A stretch of DNA of 64,000 nt from Candidatus Schekmanbacteria bacterium (GTDB taxonomy: Bacteria; CSSED10-310; JACPHN01), in NCBI GenBank assembly GCA_016188575.1, contig JACPHN010000044.1, positions 31,616-95,615 on the forward strand. The letters run 5' to 3'. Of the stretch, positions 7,894 to 17,043 are shown piece after piece. Made by a program: the position numbers and the translations under genes. Below the pieces are notes generated by a model. The model was given only the letters and a program-made list of their open reading frames with translations. It did no database searches and had not been told where the DNA came from. Numbering within the stretch: the first letter of the stretch is position 1; every line of letters starts with the position of its first letter.

Positions 7894-9837
7894 CTATCGC
7901 CTTCGTTCCCCGTCAAGGCAAGGCAGTGCACCGAAGCCCTCGGGCTCCAGACTGCGAGCGATGAATCGGCTGGCGGAAAGCCCCCTCGTCAGAATGCACA
8001 CCGCGTCGCGGTAACTGCGAGGAGAATCCACGCTTTGGACGAGACGCCACGCCTGCTGTATGGCGCTCAGGTCGAGGTAGTGCCTGAGGGCGGGCGAGAG
8101 GTGGATCGCGCGCAAATGTGCCTCGACCGCCGTCGCCTCTCTGCGCAAGCGAGCGCACAGGTCCGCGGCCTGGCGGCCGCGGAGGCGGTTCATCCTCACC
8201 GCGTCCGGGAGGCGTCCGAGCATCGCGGTGCGGATCAATAGCCGGTCCAGGCCGGTTTCCCGGTCAAAAAACAAATGGTCCGGTACGCCGAGGCAGAAGC
8301 GCACCACGCGGATGTCCGCCGTCGGATCGCGGATCGAGAGGCCATGAGCCGCGCCATCCTCGGCGAACAGGTCACCCAGGATCGAGCGCCCCAGGCGCAG
8401 CATGCCGAGCCGCGCCTCCAGGGGATGGTGCCATGGCGCCCACATGGGGTGCAGCGCGTCGCCGACCGAGGCCCGTACGATGTCGAGTCGCGAGGCCAGG
8501 CGATCGTTCAGGGCCGTGTTCCCCCTCCACGGTTTGCCGAGCCGCAGGCGCAAGGCAAGCAACGGCCCCAGAACGGACTGCGGCATGATCCCATACCCCG
8601 CTCGCTTCAGCCAACCCTTCTTCGCGGTAATATATTCGCGAAACGTTTTTCCGGGCAGCGATCTCGGCATTCCCTTCCAGGAAATCGTCGCGTTGCCAAG
8701 CTGACCCGTGAGCACGACCGCGGCGCCCTCGGCGGCGGCAGCGGCATGGATGTCAGTCATCCAGTAGGCGTTGGCGCTCGCGTGCAGCGGCGACGCGTGA
8801 ATGCACACCGATCGATCGATGGCCTCAAGCACAGATATGGCTTCGGAGCGGAGCGGCAGGTGTTGGATCCCGGGAGCTGCTCGCGCCGCCAGCTCCGCGA
8901 GTGATTGCTCATCTCCAAATCGGTCCGAGGAAACCGATGAGGAGGTGTCGAAGATAGGGACAGAGGTATAGGCGAGCAGAGCGCGGCCCTGGGCTGCCAG
9001 GTGCCGAGCGGCGGTCACGGCAACAGACGAGGAGTCGAGCCCTCCGGACAGCGTTGCTGCCACGCGGCCGCTGCTGCGGAGTCGGCAGCGCACCGCTTCG
9101 TCGAAGACCGGTAAAAAGGCCTCGCTGCATTCCTCGATGGATTTGTAAGGGACTTCGTGGAAGTCCTCCTGGAGCGCGTACTGCCGGGCGCTGGCGAGGC
9201 CGCTTTGCACCGTCAGCAGGTGTGCGGGCGGCAGGCGGCGAATCGGCGCGAACGCTGTGCGGTCTCCGTGATAGACCGGCCAGGACAGCAGGAGCTGCGC
9301 GACGAAGAGCTCGTCAACGGTTGCGAGGCTGGCGTCCAGGGCCAGAAGCGCCTTCTTGTCGCTGGCAAAGGCAAACCATCGCGGACCCGCATGGTAGTGA
9401 ATGGGACACTGGCCAATTGGGTCGCGCGCCAGCAACAGGCGATGGGCGCCGGGCGAATAGACGGCAAACGCCCAGTCGCCGATGAGCCTCTCGGCACAGC
9501 CCTCGGCCCAGTGCTCGTAGCACCGGCCAAGCAGCGCGCCGTCGCTCAGCGATGCCCGCTCCGCGAGCGGAACCTTCAACGCGTCCATGAGCTCCTCGCG
9601 GTTGTCGAGCCGCGCCGCGGAGATCGAGATGTCGCCGTTGGCGAGCGCGACAGGCTGGCGCTCATGCAGTCCCTCAGGCGTATCCGCCCGCAACCGGCAG
9701 CCGAGCCCCGCGCGCTCGCTTTGCCACGCTCCGGACTCCTGTCGGCCCCAGCAGCTCGAACCGGCATCCAGGCGAGCCAGGTCCTGTCCCACGCATCGCC
9801 GATCATCCCAGCGGAGGATGCCGAAAATCGCGCTCAC
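7894..9837 (-). CDS. asparagine synthetase-like protein, probable lasso-peptide isopeptide cyclase
   Basis: A 647-residue AsnB-fold protein. The N-terminal glutaminase-like domain begins M-S-A-I-F-G, so the catalytic Cys2 of real glutamine amidotransferases is missing, as is usual in lasso cyclases. The ATP-pyrophosphatase loop LSGGLDSSS is at residues 263-270, and RLRGRQAADL near residue 560 resembles the C-terminal signature of lasso cyclases. Such enzymes activate an Asp/Glu side chain with ATP and close it on the peptide N-terminus. The GTG start at 9837 has GGGAG nine bases upstream. It follows a PqqD-like gene by 19 bases and an HPr-kinase-like gene further up. No B2 protease or transporter is in the window, so the product could also be another amide-forming pathway. 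Confidence 0.75.
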   Translation of the reverse strand: MSAIFGILRWDDRRCVGQDLARLDAGSSCWGRQESGAWQSERAGLGCRLRADTPEGLHERQPVALANGDISISAARLDNREELMDALKVPLAERASLSDGALLGRCYEHWAEGCAERLIGDWAFAVYSPGAHRLLLARDPIGQCPIHYHAGPRWFAFASDKKALLALDASLATVDELFVAQLLLSWPVYHGDRTAFAPIRRLPPAHLLTVQSGLASARQYALQEDFHEVPYKSIEECSEAFLPVFDEAVRCRLRSSGRVAATLSGGLDSSSVAVTAARHLAAQGRALLAYTSVPIFDTSSSVSSDRFGDEQSLAELAARAAPGIQHLPLRSEAISVLEAIDRSVCIHASPLHASANAYWMTDIHAAAAAEGAAVVLTGQLGNATISWKGMPRSLPGKTFREYITAKKGWLKRAGYGIMPQSVLGPLLALRLRLGKPWRGNTALNDRLASRLDIVRASVGDALHPMWAPWHHPLEARLGMLRLGRSILGDLFAEDGAAHGLSIRDPTADIRVVRFCLGVPDHLFFDRETGLDRLLIRTAMLGRLPDAVRMNRLRGRQAADLCARLRREATAVEAHLRAIHLSPALRHYLDLSAIQQAWRLVQSVDSPRSYRDAVCILTRGLSASRFIARSLEPEGFGALPCLDGERRR

Positions 9838-9856
9838 CTGCGGCGCTCCCGGTCAA

Positions 9857-10165
9857 TCAATCGACCGCGTCAGCGCCGATCAGGCCAACGCGGTACAGCT
9901 CGTCGAGAAACTCCAGCACGTCGGATTCGCAGCGCGCCGCCGACACGTCGTAGCGCTGCTTCAAGAGCTCGCACAGATCGCGAACCCGGATCGGCGCGCG
10001 GAGCAGCTCCCAGATGTGCCGTCCAATTGGGTCGAGCCCATAATAGGCGTCAGCCCGTTGGCTGATCATGACGAGCTCGTCATCGATGGGCGCGGAGTCG
10101 ATGCCCGGTGAGTGACAAACGAGACTGTCTCGCGAAATGGCGGGAGGGGAATGGCGGCGGCTCAT
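9857..10165 (-). CDS. PqqD-like RiPP recognition element protein (lasso B1 type)
   Basis: A 102-residue PqqD-family protein: DELVMISQRADAYYGLDPIG followed by helices with IWELLRAPIRVRDLCELL. The winged fold of this family binds the leader of a ribosomal peptide and hands it to the modifying enzymes. Start is the ATG at 10165; the frame continues upstream to about 10279. That ATG overlaps the stop of a 60-codon frame (ATGA). Sits between the HPr-kinase-like and cyclase-like genes, the usual setting of a lasso B1 protein. Confidence 0.8.
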   Translation of the reverse strand: MSRRHSPPAISRDSLVCHSPGIDSAPIDDELVMISQRADAYYGLDPIGRHIWELLRAPIRVRDLCELLKQRYDVSAARCESDVLEFLDELYRVGLIGADAVD

Positions 10166-10344
10166 GGCTCGTGCTCCGACAAGTGAGTAGAGGGCGTCGC
10201 GCCCGCGACGCATCTCGAGGACCAGCCGAGGTCGGGCACCGGCGCCTGCTCCGCGGGTGGTCCGCACGCGTGCCCACATACGCAGGGCTCGCGTCCTCGC
10301 GCTCGAGGACTCGGGACAGGGTATCCGCCGGTGGTCCGGTGCAT
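10162..10344 (-). CDS. possible 60-residue peptide between kinase and RRE genes
   Basis: An ATG one base after the kinase stop opens a 60-codon frame that ends in ATGA with the PqqD-like gene, a spacing expected for a coupled gene. The peptide has a Y-P-V-P sequence near its N-terminus (matching the loose YxxP leader motif of lasso precursors) and CVCGHACG in the middle. It lacks a clear Thr at -2 and Gly1 with an acidic residue at 7-9, and codon third positions are about 73% GC, no better than the neighbouring frame. It may be a chance frame. Confidence 0.25.
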   Translation of the reverse strand: MHRTTGGYPVPSPRARGREPCVCGHACGPPAEQAPVPDLGWSSRCVAGATPSTHLSEHEP

Positions 10345-10345
10345 G

Positions 10346-11257
10346 CTACGTCTCGGCAAGAAGCAACGAAGTCAGCTCGGCGGCCGTCCACCGCTGCCGC
10401 GGGCGACAGACGCGGAACATCGGCAGCGCGGCAGCGCGCAACAGCGGACCGGTGAAAGCCAGAGCGCCTCCCGCAGTTCCCGGTGGGAGACACGCGCCTT
10501 CCAGCCACGCAAGCTTCTCGAGTCCGCGGATCTCTTCGACGGCGATCTCCTCCCCATCGTGCACGGACAGGAAGAACAGACGCCCCACGCGAGCAGCCGG
10601 CGAGAGCGCGTCGCGGCATTCGAGGTGGATCAGGCGTTTGGCGGCAAACACTCCCGGCGGCACCGCACTGGGGCCGGGCGCCCGGAGATGCATGCGCTCG
10701 GCTGCGTCCGCGCAGAGGCGGTACTGCGGATAGGCTGGGAGCACGACGAGCTCACCATTGTCGTCCGACCGAATCACGCTCACGTCATCGGCGATGAGCC
10801 GCGCGCCGCTCCGCACGGCGGTCGCAAGCCACGTCGACTTGCCGGCGCCGGATTCGCCCGCAACGACCACCGCGCCGGAGGCGGTGCGGGCGGCATTGGC
10901 GTGCAGCACCAGGCAACCCCTCTGTGCCATGATGGCGGGCATGCAGGAATAGAGGAGGAAGCGATGTAGGGTCCCCGGGTCGCTGCCGGCCTCGGCGTCA
11001 ATCACGATCTCGCAGCCATTCGCTGCCAGAAAACGACCGTATCCCGTCCTCCACAAGGTCGTGCCATCGCGTCCGACCTGCACCTGGACCCCGTCCTGCA
11101 GCCGATGGGCCTGTAAGGCCCGAGCCGCCAGCAACGGTTCCAGGGGGGCGAGCCGGACCCACACGTCCACGCTCTGCCCGCATGCGTCTTGCAGGACCGG
11201 GCTGCGGAATGGAAAGGCGAAGCACAGCCCGAACGCCGTGTAGAAATGCCTGCTCAC
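10346..11257 (-). CDS. HPr kinase-like P-loop protein (lasso tailoring-kinase type)
   Basis: A 303-residue protein with an HPr kinase/PEP-carboxykinase fold signature: the phosphate loop VVAGESGAGKST at about residues 131-142, followed by ARLIADDVSVI, the Asp pair that ligands Mg/ATP. It lacks the N-terminal HPrK domain of true catabolite-repression kinases. In lasso clusters such as that of paeninodin this class phosphorylates the precursor's C-terminal Ser. GTG start at 11257 with only a weak ribosome site. First gene of the unit leading to the PqqD-like and cyclase-like genes. The target here is inferred from context. Confidence 0.75.
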   Translation of the reverse strand: MSRHFYTAFGLCFAFPFRSPVLQDACGQSVDVWVRLAPLEPLLAARALQAHRLQDGVQVQVGRDGTTLWRTGYGRFLAANGCEIVIDAEAGSDPGTLHRFLLYSCMPAIMAQRGCLVLHANAARTASGAVVVAGESGAGKSTWLATAVRSGARLIADDVSVIRSDDNGELVVLPAYPQYRLCADAAERMHLRAPGPSAVPPGVFAAKRLIHLECRDALSPAARVGRLFFLSVHDGEEIAVEEIRGLEKLAWLEGACLPPGTAGGALAFTGPLLRAAALPMFRVCRPRQRWTAAELTSLLLAET

Positions 11258-11283
11258 CGCTTACCGGCGGCCGAAACGTATGT

Positions 11284-11330
11284 GTTCACCTCCCCCCCGC
11301 GTGCGGGGGGAACCGCGGGGGGGCGATCAG
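11284..11330. repeat. G/C hairpin, member of a dispersed family
   Basis: TTCACCTCCCCCCC followed by GCGTGCGGGGGG and a second G run; the stem is CCCCCCGC/GCGGGGGG. Same lead-in (TTCACC-C run) as the hairpins at 21129 and 51276. It lies just upstream of the kinase gene start. Confidence 0.55.
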
Positions 11331-11668
11331 CAATGGCGCAACAATGCGGTCGCGCGCGCTGCGAGCAATCCGCATCGCTGACCTTCCGAGAGCGGTAGCG
11401 CACCACTTGCCATCCCCGGGTTGATCGCCGACATGCAAACGAGGGGCAGATTCAGATTTGACGAGCGCCTGTTTCCGCGCCAGGAGCCGCCGCCAGCATA
11501 CCAAACGGCGCGGCGAACGCGGGCCAACAGTGGAGTCCGCGATCTGGACTGCGAGCGTAGCGCGACAAGACCGATTTGTGAAGGCGTTCTTGCTCGCCCG
11601 TAGGATTGCTTGACCAGATCGACTGCGAAGCGTCGGCTCACGTCATCCCTTCGTCAGCCGGTCCGAAA

Positions 11669-11790
11669 CCCCGCCCTTCAGGGCGGAATCGCCGCGGAAC
11701 CCCGGCCTGAAGGCCGGGGTTTCAGCGGTGGTTTGGGCGGGGTCCAAACCCCGCCCAAACATGTCGCCGGCCTAAAGGCCGGCTCCGGGA
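11669..11790. repeat. cluster of four TAAA/TGAA-loop hairpins
   Basis: Four short inverted repeats in a row: CCGCCCTTCAGGGCGG; AACCCCGGCC-TGAA-GGCCGGGGTT (10-base stem); GGGCGGGG-TCCAAA-CCCCGCCC; and GCCGGCC-TAAA-GGCCGGC. The TAAA loop and the neighbouring CCCC/GGGG match the subterminal hairpins of the IS200/IS605 element at 51-53 kb. Probably remnants of IS200/IS605-type ends; no transposase frame remains here. Confidence 0.5.
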
Positions 11791-12005
11791 CAGCGAGCGC
11801 GACGCTGACCGTCTGGGATGCCGTTCCCGTTCCCCAAAAAACTTTCTGCCCAGCCTGATCCTGGTGGGCGAGAACAGCCTACTGACGCTGACGATCGACA
11901 ACTCGTCGAGCCTGTCGCCGGAGGAAGGACTCGACTTTTCCGACTCGGTCCCCGCCGGACTGGTCATCGCCACGCTCGGAAACGCCGCGAGGTCTGCATC
12001 GCCGG
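11780..12005 (+). pseudogene. fragment of a DUF11-like repeat exoprotein, frameshifted
   Basis: One frame reads GTASATLTV up to a run of six A at 11836-11841; a different frame then reads LPSLILVGENSLLTLTIDN and FSDSVPAGLVIAT, the signature of DUF11-type surface repeats. The frame change at the homopolymer, the lack of a start and the loss of similarity after about 12005 mark it as debris of a large exoprotein gene. It ends shortly before the ribosome site of the VWFA gene. Confidence 0.5.
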
Positions 12006-12177
12006 CCTTGGAGATGCGCGAGGCGAGCGCCACCTCGTCGCTGGCGCGGCGCTCCCGGATGCCGCCGGCGCGCCGCGGGTGGACAAGCGAAACCTGGCGC
12101 GGAGCTTGCACAAGAGGTCGGCACGCGGCACGCAGAGGATGCCGCGAACAGCCTGTGAACTTTCGGAGGACAGTCAC

Positions 12178-14433
12178 ATGTCGACCACGACGGCTCGAAA
12201 TGACACGCGATCTCACCGATCCCCCCGACTCCGGCCGCTTGGGAGCACTCCGGCGAGCATGATGCGTACGTTGCTGGCGCTGTTGATGCTGGCGTGCCTG
12301 CCCGCCTCCGCGCTCCCGGCAGCGCCTGCGGAATCCCCCGCGGATCGCTTGGATATCAGCGTTTCCACGGTGCACGTGCGCGTCCCGGTCACGGTCGTCG
12401 ACAGCCGCGGCCGACCCGTGCGCGGCCTCACGGCGAGCGACTTCGCGCTGACCGACGATCGCGTCGATCAGGAAATCACCTCCTTCGAGGCCGTCGATCT
12501 CCAGAGCTCCGAAGCCGCGGAGCTCGTTCGCAACCTGCCGGCGGCGCGGCGGAACATCTTGTTTCTCTTCGATTTGAGTAATTCTACAATGAAGGGGATA
12601 TTGGAGGCCAGAGCAGCAGCGCTAGGCGCAGTCGCGAGTCTGCTGCCAACCGACAGTGCCGCAGTGATGGTCGCGAGCAGCGGCGGTATCCGTTTCGAGC
12701 TTGCATTCACGCACGACCGCGACCAGCTCCGCCGCGCCCTGACCAACGTCGGAATCGAAACCGGCGGGGTGCGCCGCGATCCGCTGGCACTCTTCCTCGA
12801 CGTGATGGAAAACCAGAACGCCGCGACTTCATTGACCCCACTGCAGCACGACGACCCGATCTCAAAGGGCGGGACCGGCGGGGGCGGCGATGCCGGCGGG
12901 CAGCTCGGGGCCGTCGCGGCCAGCGGCAAACGCATGGGAGAGCGGGAGATTCAGGACCGCGCGGCGGACTGGGCGAGCGAGCTGGCGGCGGTCGGCCTGA
13001 CCCTGAACGCGATTGATGGGCGCAAGCACGTGCTGCTGTTTTCCGCGGGCGTTCCGGACGAGGCGCTGGTGGGTAGCCAGTCGTTGTCGGAAACCACCGC
13101 GGCCGTGGAAAGCAACATCTGGGGAGCCGGCTCGCTCGAATCCGGCAACGGTGATGCGATATTCGGCGCCGCAGGAGTGAAGACCGCGCTCGCGAAAGCC
13201 GTGGAGCAGCTCCAGCGCGCCGATGTGGTCGTTCATTGCGTGGATACGAGCCTGCTCGTCGCCGGCGGGGCAATGGGCCTTCCGGAGGGCAGCGGGCGCG
13301 GCCAGGCGTCACTGCACATGGTTGCCGAGGACACTGGCGGCAACCTCTGGAAAAACGCCAACGACCTCAGCGTGCCGCTGGCTGAAATCGTCGAGCGGTC
13401 CCGCTACACCTATGTCGTCGGCTTCGAGTCGAAGGAACAGCGCGGAGCCGGACAGTATCACAAGCTGGCCCTCGAGCTTCGCAAGGACACAAACGGATGG
13501 CGCGTCATTCACCGGCCGGGCTACTTCGAGCCACGGCCGTTCACGGCGCTCACCGCGATCGAGCGCCAACTGCTCGCGTCGGAGCAAATCGTCAGCGGCA
13601 TTGTGGCGAGCGACATTCCCTTGGACGTCGTCGCCGCACCACTGGTCCCCGGCAAGAATCGGACCGGGGTTTTCACCGTCGTCGAGCTCCCCGAAATCCT
13701 GCGCCGTGAGCCCGCGAAGCAGCTCGATCTCGAGCTCTATGGTTACGCGCGCAAGCTGTCCGGAGAGGTTCTCGCTTTCTTCTCCGACCGCGTGTCATTC
13801 GACGTCGAGCTGGCGCGATCTCAGAACAAGGCCGGCGGCGTCAAGCTCATCGCCCGCCTGGATGTCCCCGCGGGCGATGCCGAGCTCGTGTTCCTGGCGC
13901 GCAACGCCCGCACCGGTGCGACCGGCCTTGGCCGGCAGACGCTGCGCGTTCCCGACCTCGCAAGTGGCGCCCCGGGGATCCTCTCGCCGCTGTTCGTCGA
14001 CGCGTCGTCGTCCTGGATCGTGCGCCGCAGCAGCAGCATTCCGGAAGGCGACGCCTATCCCTTCACGGTGCTCGGCAGCTCCTTCCTGCCCGCGGCGGCG
14101 CCGGCGACGGCGGGTTCGGCCTACCGCGCGTGCCTCACGACTTTTGGTCTGTCAGCGGCGGCGGCCGCCGGCCAGGTCGACATCTCCGGTCGCCTTGTGG
14201 ATAGCTTCGGGCGACCCGTTCGGGGCGCGACGTTCCGCGTCGTGGGCAAGGCGACGGCAAGCGATAGCAGCGGGCGCGTCGATTTTCTGCTCGTAATCGA
14301 GGCGGGCGACGCCACCCACGGACCGCACTCCGTGGAGATCGCGGCGCAGGCGCCCGGAATGCCACCGCAGCGGCTGATCGCGCCGCTCGGCGTCGATCGC
14401 ACCGCTGCGGTGGCGGTCGCCGCTACGGAGTGA
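12178..14433 (+). CDS. secreted VWFA-related domain protein
   Basis: A 751-residue protein with the VWFA-related domain found in acidobacterial and delta-type bacteria. After a basic N-terminus there is a hydrophobic segment (LLALLMLACLPASA, about residues 25-40), then VPVTVVDSRGRPVRGLTASDF, the MIDAS-like FLFDLSNST with Asp132, and further Rossmann-type strands such as KHVLLFSAG. C-terminal half beta-rich. Likely a periplasmic or outer-membrane metal-dependent binding protein; ligand unknown. The ATG at 12178 follows GGAGGA by eight bases, which decides it over a frame open from 11818. Genes on both sides are fragments, so it stands alone. Confidence 0.8.
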   Translation: MSTTTARNDTRSHRSPRLRPLGSTPASMMRTLLALLMLACLPASALPAAPAESPADRLDISVSTVHVRVPVTVVDSRGRPVRGLTASDFALTDDRVDQEITSFEAVDLQSSEAAELVRNLPAARRNILFLFDLSNSTMKGILEARAAALGAVASLLPTDSAAVMVASSGGIRFELAFTHDRDQLRRALTNVGIETGGVRRDPLALFLDVMENQNAATSLTPLQHDDPISKGGTGGGGDAGGQLGAVAASGKRMGEREIQDRAADWASELAAVGLTLNAIDGRKHVLLFSAGVPDEALVGSQSLSETTAAVESNIWGAGSLESGNGDAIFGAAGVKTALAKAVEQLQRADVVVHCVDTSLLVAGGAMGLPEGSGRGQASLHMVAEDTGGNLWKNANDLSVPLAEIVERSRYTYVVGFESKEQRGAGQYHKLALELRKDTNGWRVIHRPGYFEPRPFTALTAIERQLLASEQIVSGIVASDIPLDVVAAPLVPGKNRTGVFTVVELPEILRREPAKQLDLELYGYARKLSGEVLAFFSDRVSFDVELARSQNKAGGVKLIARLDVPAGDAELVFLARNARTGATGLGRQTLRVPDLASGAPGILSPLFVDASSSWIVRRSSSIPEGDAYPFTVLGSSFLPAAAPATAGSAYRACLTTFGLSAAAAAGQVDISGRLVDSFGRPVRGATFRVVGKATASDSSGRVDFLLVIEAGDATHGPHSVEIAAQAPGMPPQRLIAPLGVDRTAAVAVAATE

Positions 14434-14453
14434 GCCGTCCCGCTGCGATGTAG

Positions 14454-15194
14454 CCGGCGACACCATGCGGCCTTCTGTCGACCACCGACCCGGCCGGCAA
14501 CGCCACGCTCTACGCCTACGACGCTTCGGGAAACGTGCTCTCGACGACCGATGCCGCCGGCGCGGTGACGCGCTTCGCCTACGACGCGCGGGGAAACCAG
14601 ACCAGGGAGATCGATGCGCTCGGTAACGAGACGGCGATGACCTACGACACTTCGCGGCGGGTGCTCACGCGGGTGCGTAGCCGGTCGCTGGATGGGCTGA
14701 CCGAGCCGCTCGTGACCGCCAACGGCTGCGACGACCTCGGCCGCCTGGTCGCGGTGACCCACGCCGACGGTAGTGTCACCCGCACGGTCTACTACGCGGT
14801 GGGACAGCCGATCGAACAGATCGACGCGCTCGGCCGGGTGACCGCGGTGACCTATCCGGACGGCACCCGGCTCCAGAACGTCTACGACGCGGAGGGACAG
14901 ATGATCGCCCGGACGGATCGCGCCGGGCGGACGACGACGCGCGCCTACGATCCGATGGGGCGCCACATCGCCACCGCCTTCGCCGACGGGGCGACGGAGA
15001 CGCGAGCGTACGACGCGGCCGGCCGCTTGGTGGCGAGCACCGGCGCGCTCGGGGCAAAGACCACCTACACCTACGACGCCGCCGGGAGAATGCTCAGCGC
15101 GACAGATGCGGTAGGGCATGCGACGACGTACGAGCACGACGCGGTCGGGAACCTGGTTCGCACCGCAACACCGGCCGGCGCACAAAGACGGTGA
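14454..15194 (+). pseudogene. internal fragment of a YD-repeat (Rhs-type) protein
   Basis: Open frame between stops at 14451 and 15192 made of YD repeats: DASGNV, YDARGNQ, YDAAGRL, YDAAGRM, each about 20-22 residues. No start codon with a ribosome site, no signal peptide, no Rhs core or toxin tip. Full YD/Rhs proteins exceed 1000 residues, so this is an internal piece left by recombination. It begins 20 bases after the VWFA stop. The 137 bases to the next gene hold a small CAGGCCA/TGGCCTG hairpin (about 15290-15311). Confidence 0.6.
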
Positions 15195-15331
15195 CCTCAG
15201 CGGTGGCCATGTCGATCTGGCGGGGAGCCACGCCTCATCCATGGGCTATCGGATTGGCTTGAAATCCTCTCATCTTGTCCATAACCTCAGGCCACACAGC
15301 TTTGGCCTGACCTGGTTTCTCGGAGGCGGTC

Positions 15332-16543
15332 GTGACCCGATTCATCGCGCCCTTGCTTGTGCTCACCCTGGCGTGCACCCCGGTAGCCAGCGCCGCGAGC
15401 TCCGTTCCGCCGTTTCCCTCGAGCCGGCTCGCGTTGGCGGCCGGCGTCATGGGTGACTTCCCGCTGCTGAGGAGTCACCTTGACAGCTTCGAAAGCAAGG
15501 CGGAGGCAACATATTACGTTTGCGTTGCAGATGAGCTCGATCGGGGAAACGGCGCAACCGATTACGTAGACAAGGTGTTCGACGCGTGGGAGGAGAGGCT
15601 AGATCCGGCCAGGCACGTTCTCATCGTGGCGTCAGTCAAGGGCGGCGAAGTGGCCATCCATGCCGGCTCCGACTTCACGGCGCTCGGATTTACCGAGGCT
15701 GCGATCAATAGTGTCATCGATAGTCTTTTCGAACGGCCAGCCAAGCGCGAGGGGACTCGTATGTTCCGTGGCCGCGGCAGGATCACGGGGATGAAAACCA
15801 GCTTGACATCACGGCGGTCTTTCCACCTCGACGAGTATGGGAGTGCCATCATTAGCCTCATCACCGCGGTGGACGAAAACCTCGCGGCGCGCGAGGCGTC
15901 GGCGCCGCGAAGGGAGCGCGAGACGGATACCGCCCACGAGCGCTTCTCGGCAAGGCTTGGGGAGGTGGCTGCGGCGGTGCGGGCCGCGCGGGGGACGCTT
16001 CTGGCTCATCAGCATGAGGCGATCAGCGTGCCGCCTGAGGCGCTCGCCTGGGCTGATCCGGCGCTCGCCGAAGCGGCGGTGCTCTCGAAATCGGACCCTA
16101 AATCGGCGGTGCGGTCGCTCGAGCTCGTTGCGGACGCGATGAAGGCGATCGAGCGGGATGCCGCGGAAGGGTTCCCGAACCGCCGGCTGGCGCTGGCCGG
16201 AGTCGAGGAGAGGCGTCTGGAGCACCGGTCCCTCGAGGTCAGAATTCGGGCGGAGAATTTCGATACCGCGTCTGTTGCCGAAAAGCTCTCGATGATCAAG
16301 GAGGAAATCGCGGGGGCGGAAGCATGGCTTGCAGAGGGAAGGACGGACCGTGCTTTGTATGCGGTGTCGGGTCTTCGCCGCGAGCTGGAAGATGCGGAGC
16401 GCACGCTCGCATGGTTGGGCTTCCTGCAAACTGTCGAGCTCCGGGTCCTCCCGGGGATCGGCGCCGGTGCGGTCGTAATCCTGCTCCTCGCTCTGTGGTG
16501 CCGCACGCGGAGTCGCCGGAAGAAGTGCGCGTTGGGAGCTTGA
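15332..16543 (+). CDS. TPM-domain (TLP18.3/YgcG-like) membrane-anchored protein
   Basis: A 403-residue protein: signal peptide (LLVLTLACTPVASA, residues 7-20), a TPM-like domain (YYVCVADELD, ARHVLIVASVKGGEVAIHAGSDF), a long charged helical region (about 190-370) with coiled-coil character, and one C-terminal membrane helix (GAGAVVILLLALW) followed by a basic tail. TPM proteins act at the cell envelope; roles differ between lineages and no substrate can be named. GTG start at 15332, five bases after GGAGG. No operon partner. Confidence 0.65.
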   Translation: MTRFIAPLLVLTLACTPVASAASSVPPFPSSRLALAAGVMGDFPLLRSHLDSFESKAEATYYVCVADELDRGNGATDYVDKVFDAWEERLDPARHVLIVASVKGGEVAIHAGSDFTALGFTEAAINSVIDSLFERPAKREGTRMFRGRGRITGMKTSLTSRRSFHLDEYGSAIISLITAVDENLAAREASAPRRERETDTAHERFSARLGEVAAAVRAARGTLLAHQHEAISVPPEALAWADPALAEAAVLSKSDPKSAVRSLELVADAMKAIERDAAEGFPNRRLALAGVEERRLEHRSLEVRIRAENFDTASVAEKLSMIKEEIAGAEAWLAEGRTDRALYAVSGLRRELEDAERTLAWLGFLQTVELRVLPGIGAGAVVILLLALWCRTRSRRKKCALGA

Positions 16544-17043
16544 GATAGGCGGGCACGATTGGGCACAGGACTGGGTCATGCGAACCGACACCGTTGTCGA
16601 GGGCGCGTTCGAGCATGCGTTGGCATTCGCCGTGGAAATAGGCGGGGGCGTCCTGGGCTGGTGAAGCGGAGTGCGGCTGCGCTTTGGCCACGAGATGACA
16701 AGTGTCGTCTCAAGAAACGTAATGTGTCTTGACGACGGTCCGTTTCCCGCCCCATCACCCCACCAAGAACCTCTCGAATCGCGCCCAATCCGCTTCTCCC
16801 GCACGGGACAGCGCCCTGGCTTCGGCCGCCGCGATGGCACACGGCGTGCACCAAAGGGGGACAGAGCTGGCGTCGTGACCAGCTCGACTGCGGCGACGGC
16901 GCAAACATTGACAAAATGTCCAACTGGCAGCGCCGGGCGCGTGCCACAGCTCGTGAGCGCACCGCCGCGATCCTCCTGGAAGAATGTCGGAAAATCCTCA
17001 CAGCTTGGGAAGCCAGCGAGCGGTCCCACGCAGGAGAAAGCAA
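16544..17043. other. gene-free stretch
   Basis: 500 bases with no supportable gene. The only feature is the AGGAGAAAG ribosome site of the beta-barrel gene at its right end. Minus-strand frames here run into the TPM gene and show no family signature. Confidence 0.5.

Noticed and set aside
9157..10619. Opposite-strand frames in the lasso-like cassette as a B2 protease
   Set aside because: They show no Cys-His-Asp pattern or transglutaminase-like motifs and are Arg/Pro-rich shadows of the cyclase, RRE and kinase genes.
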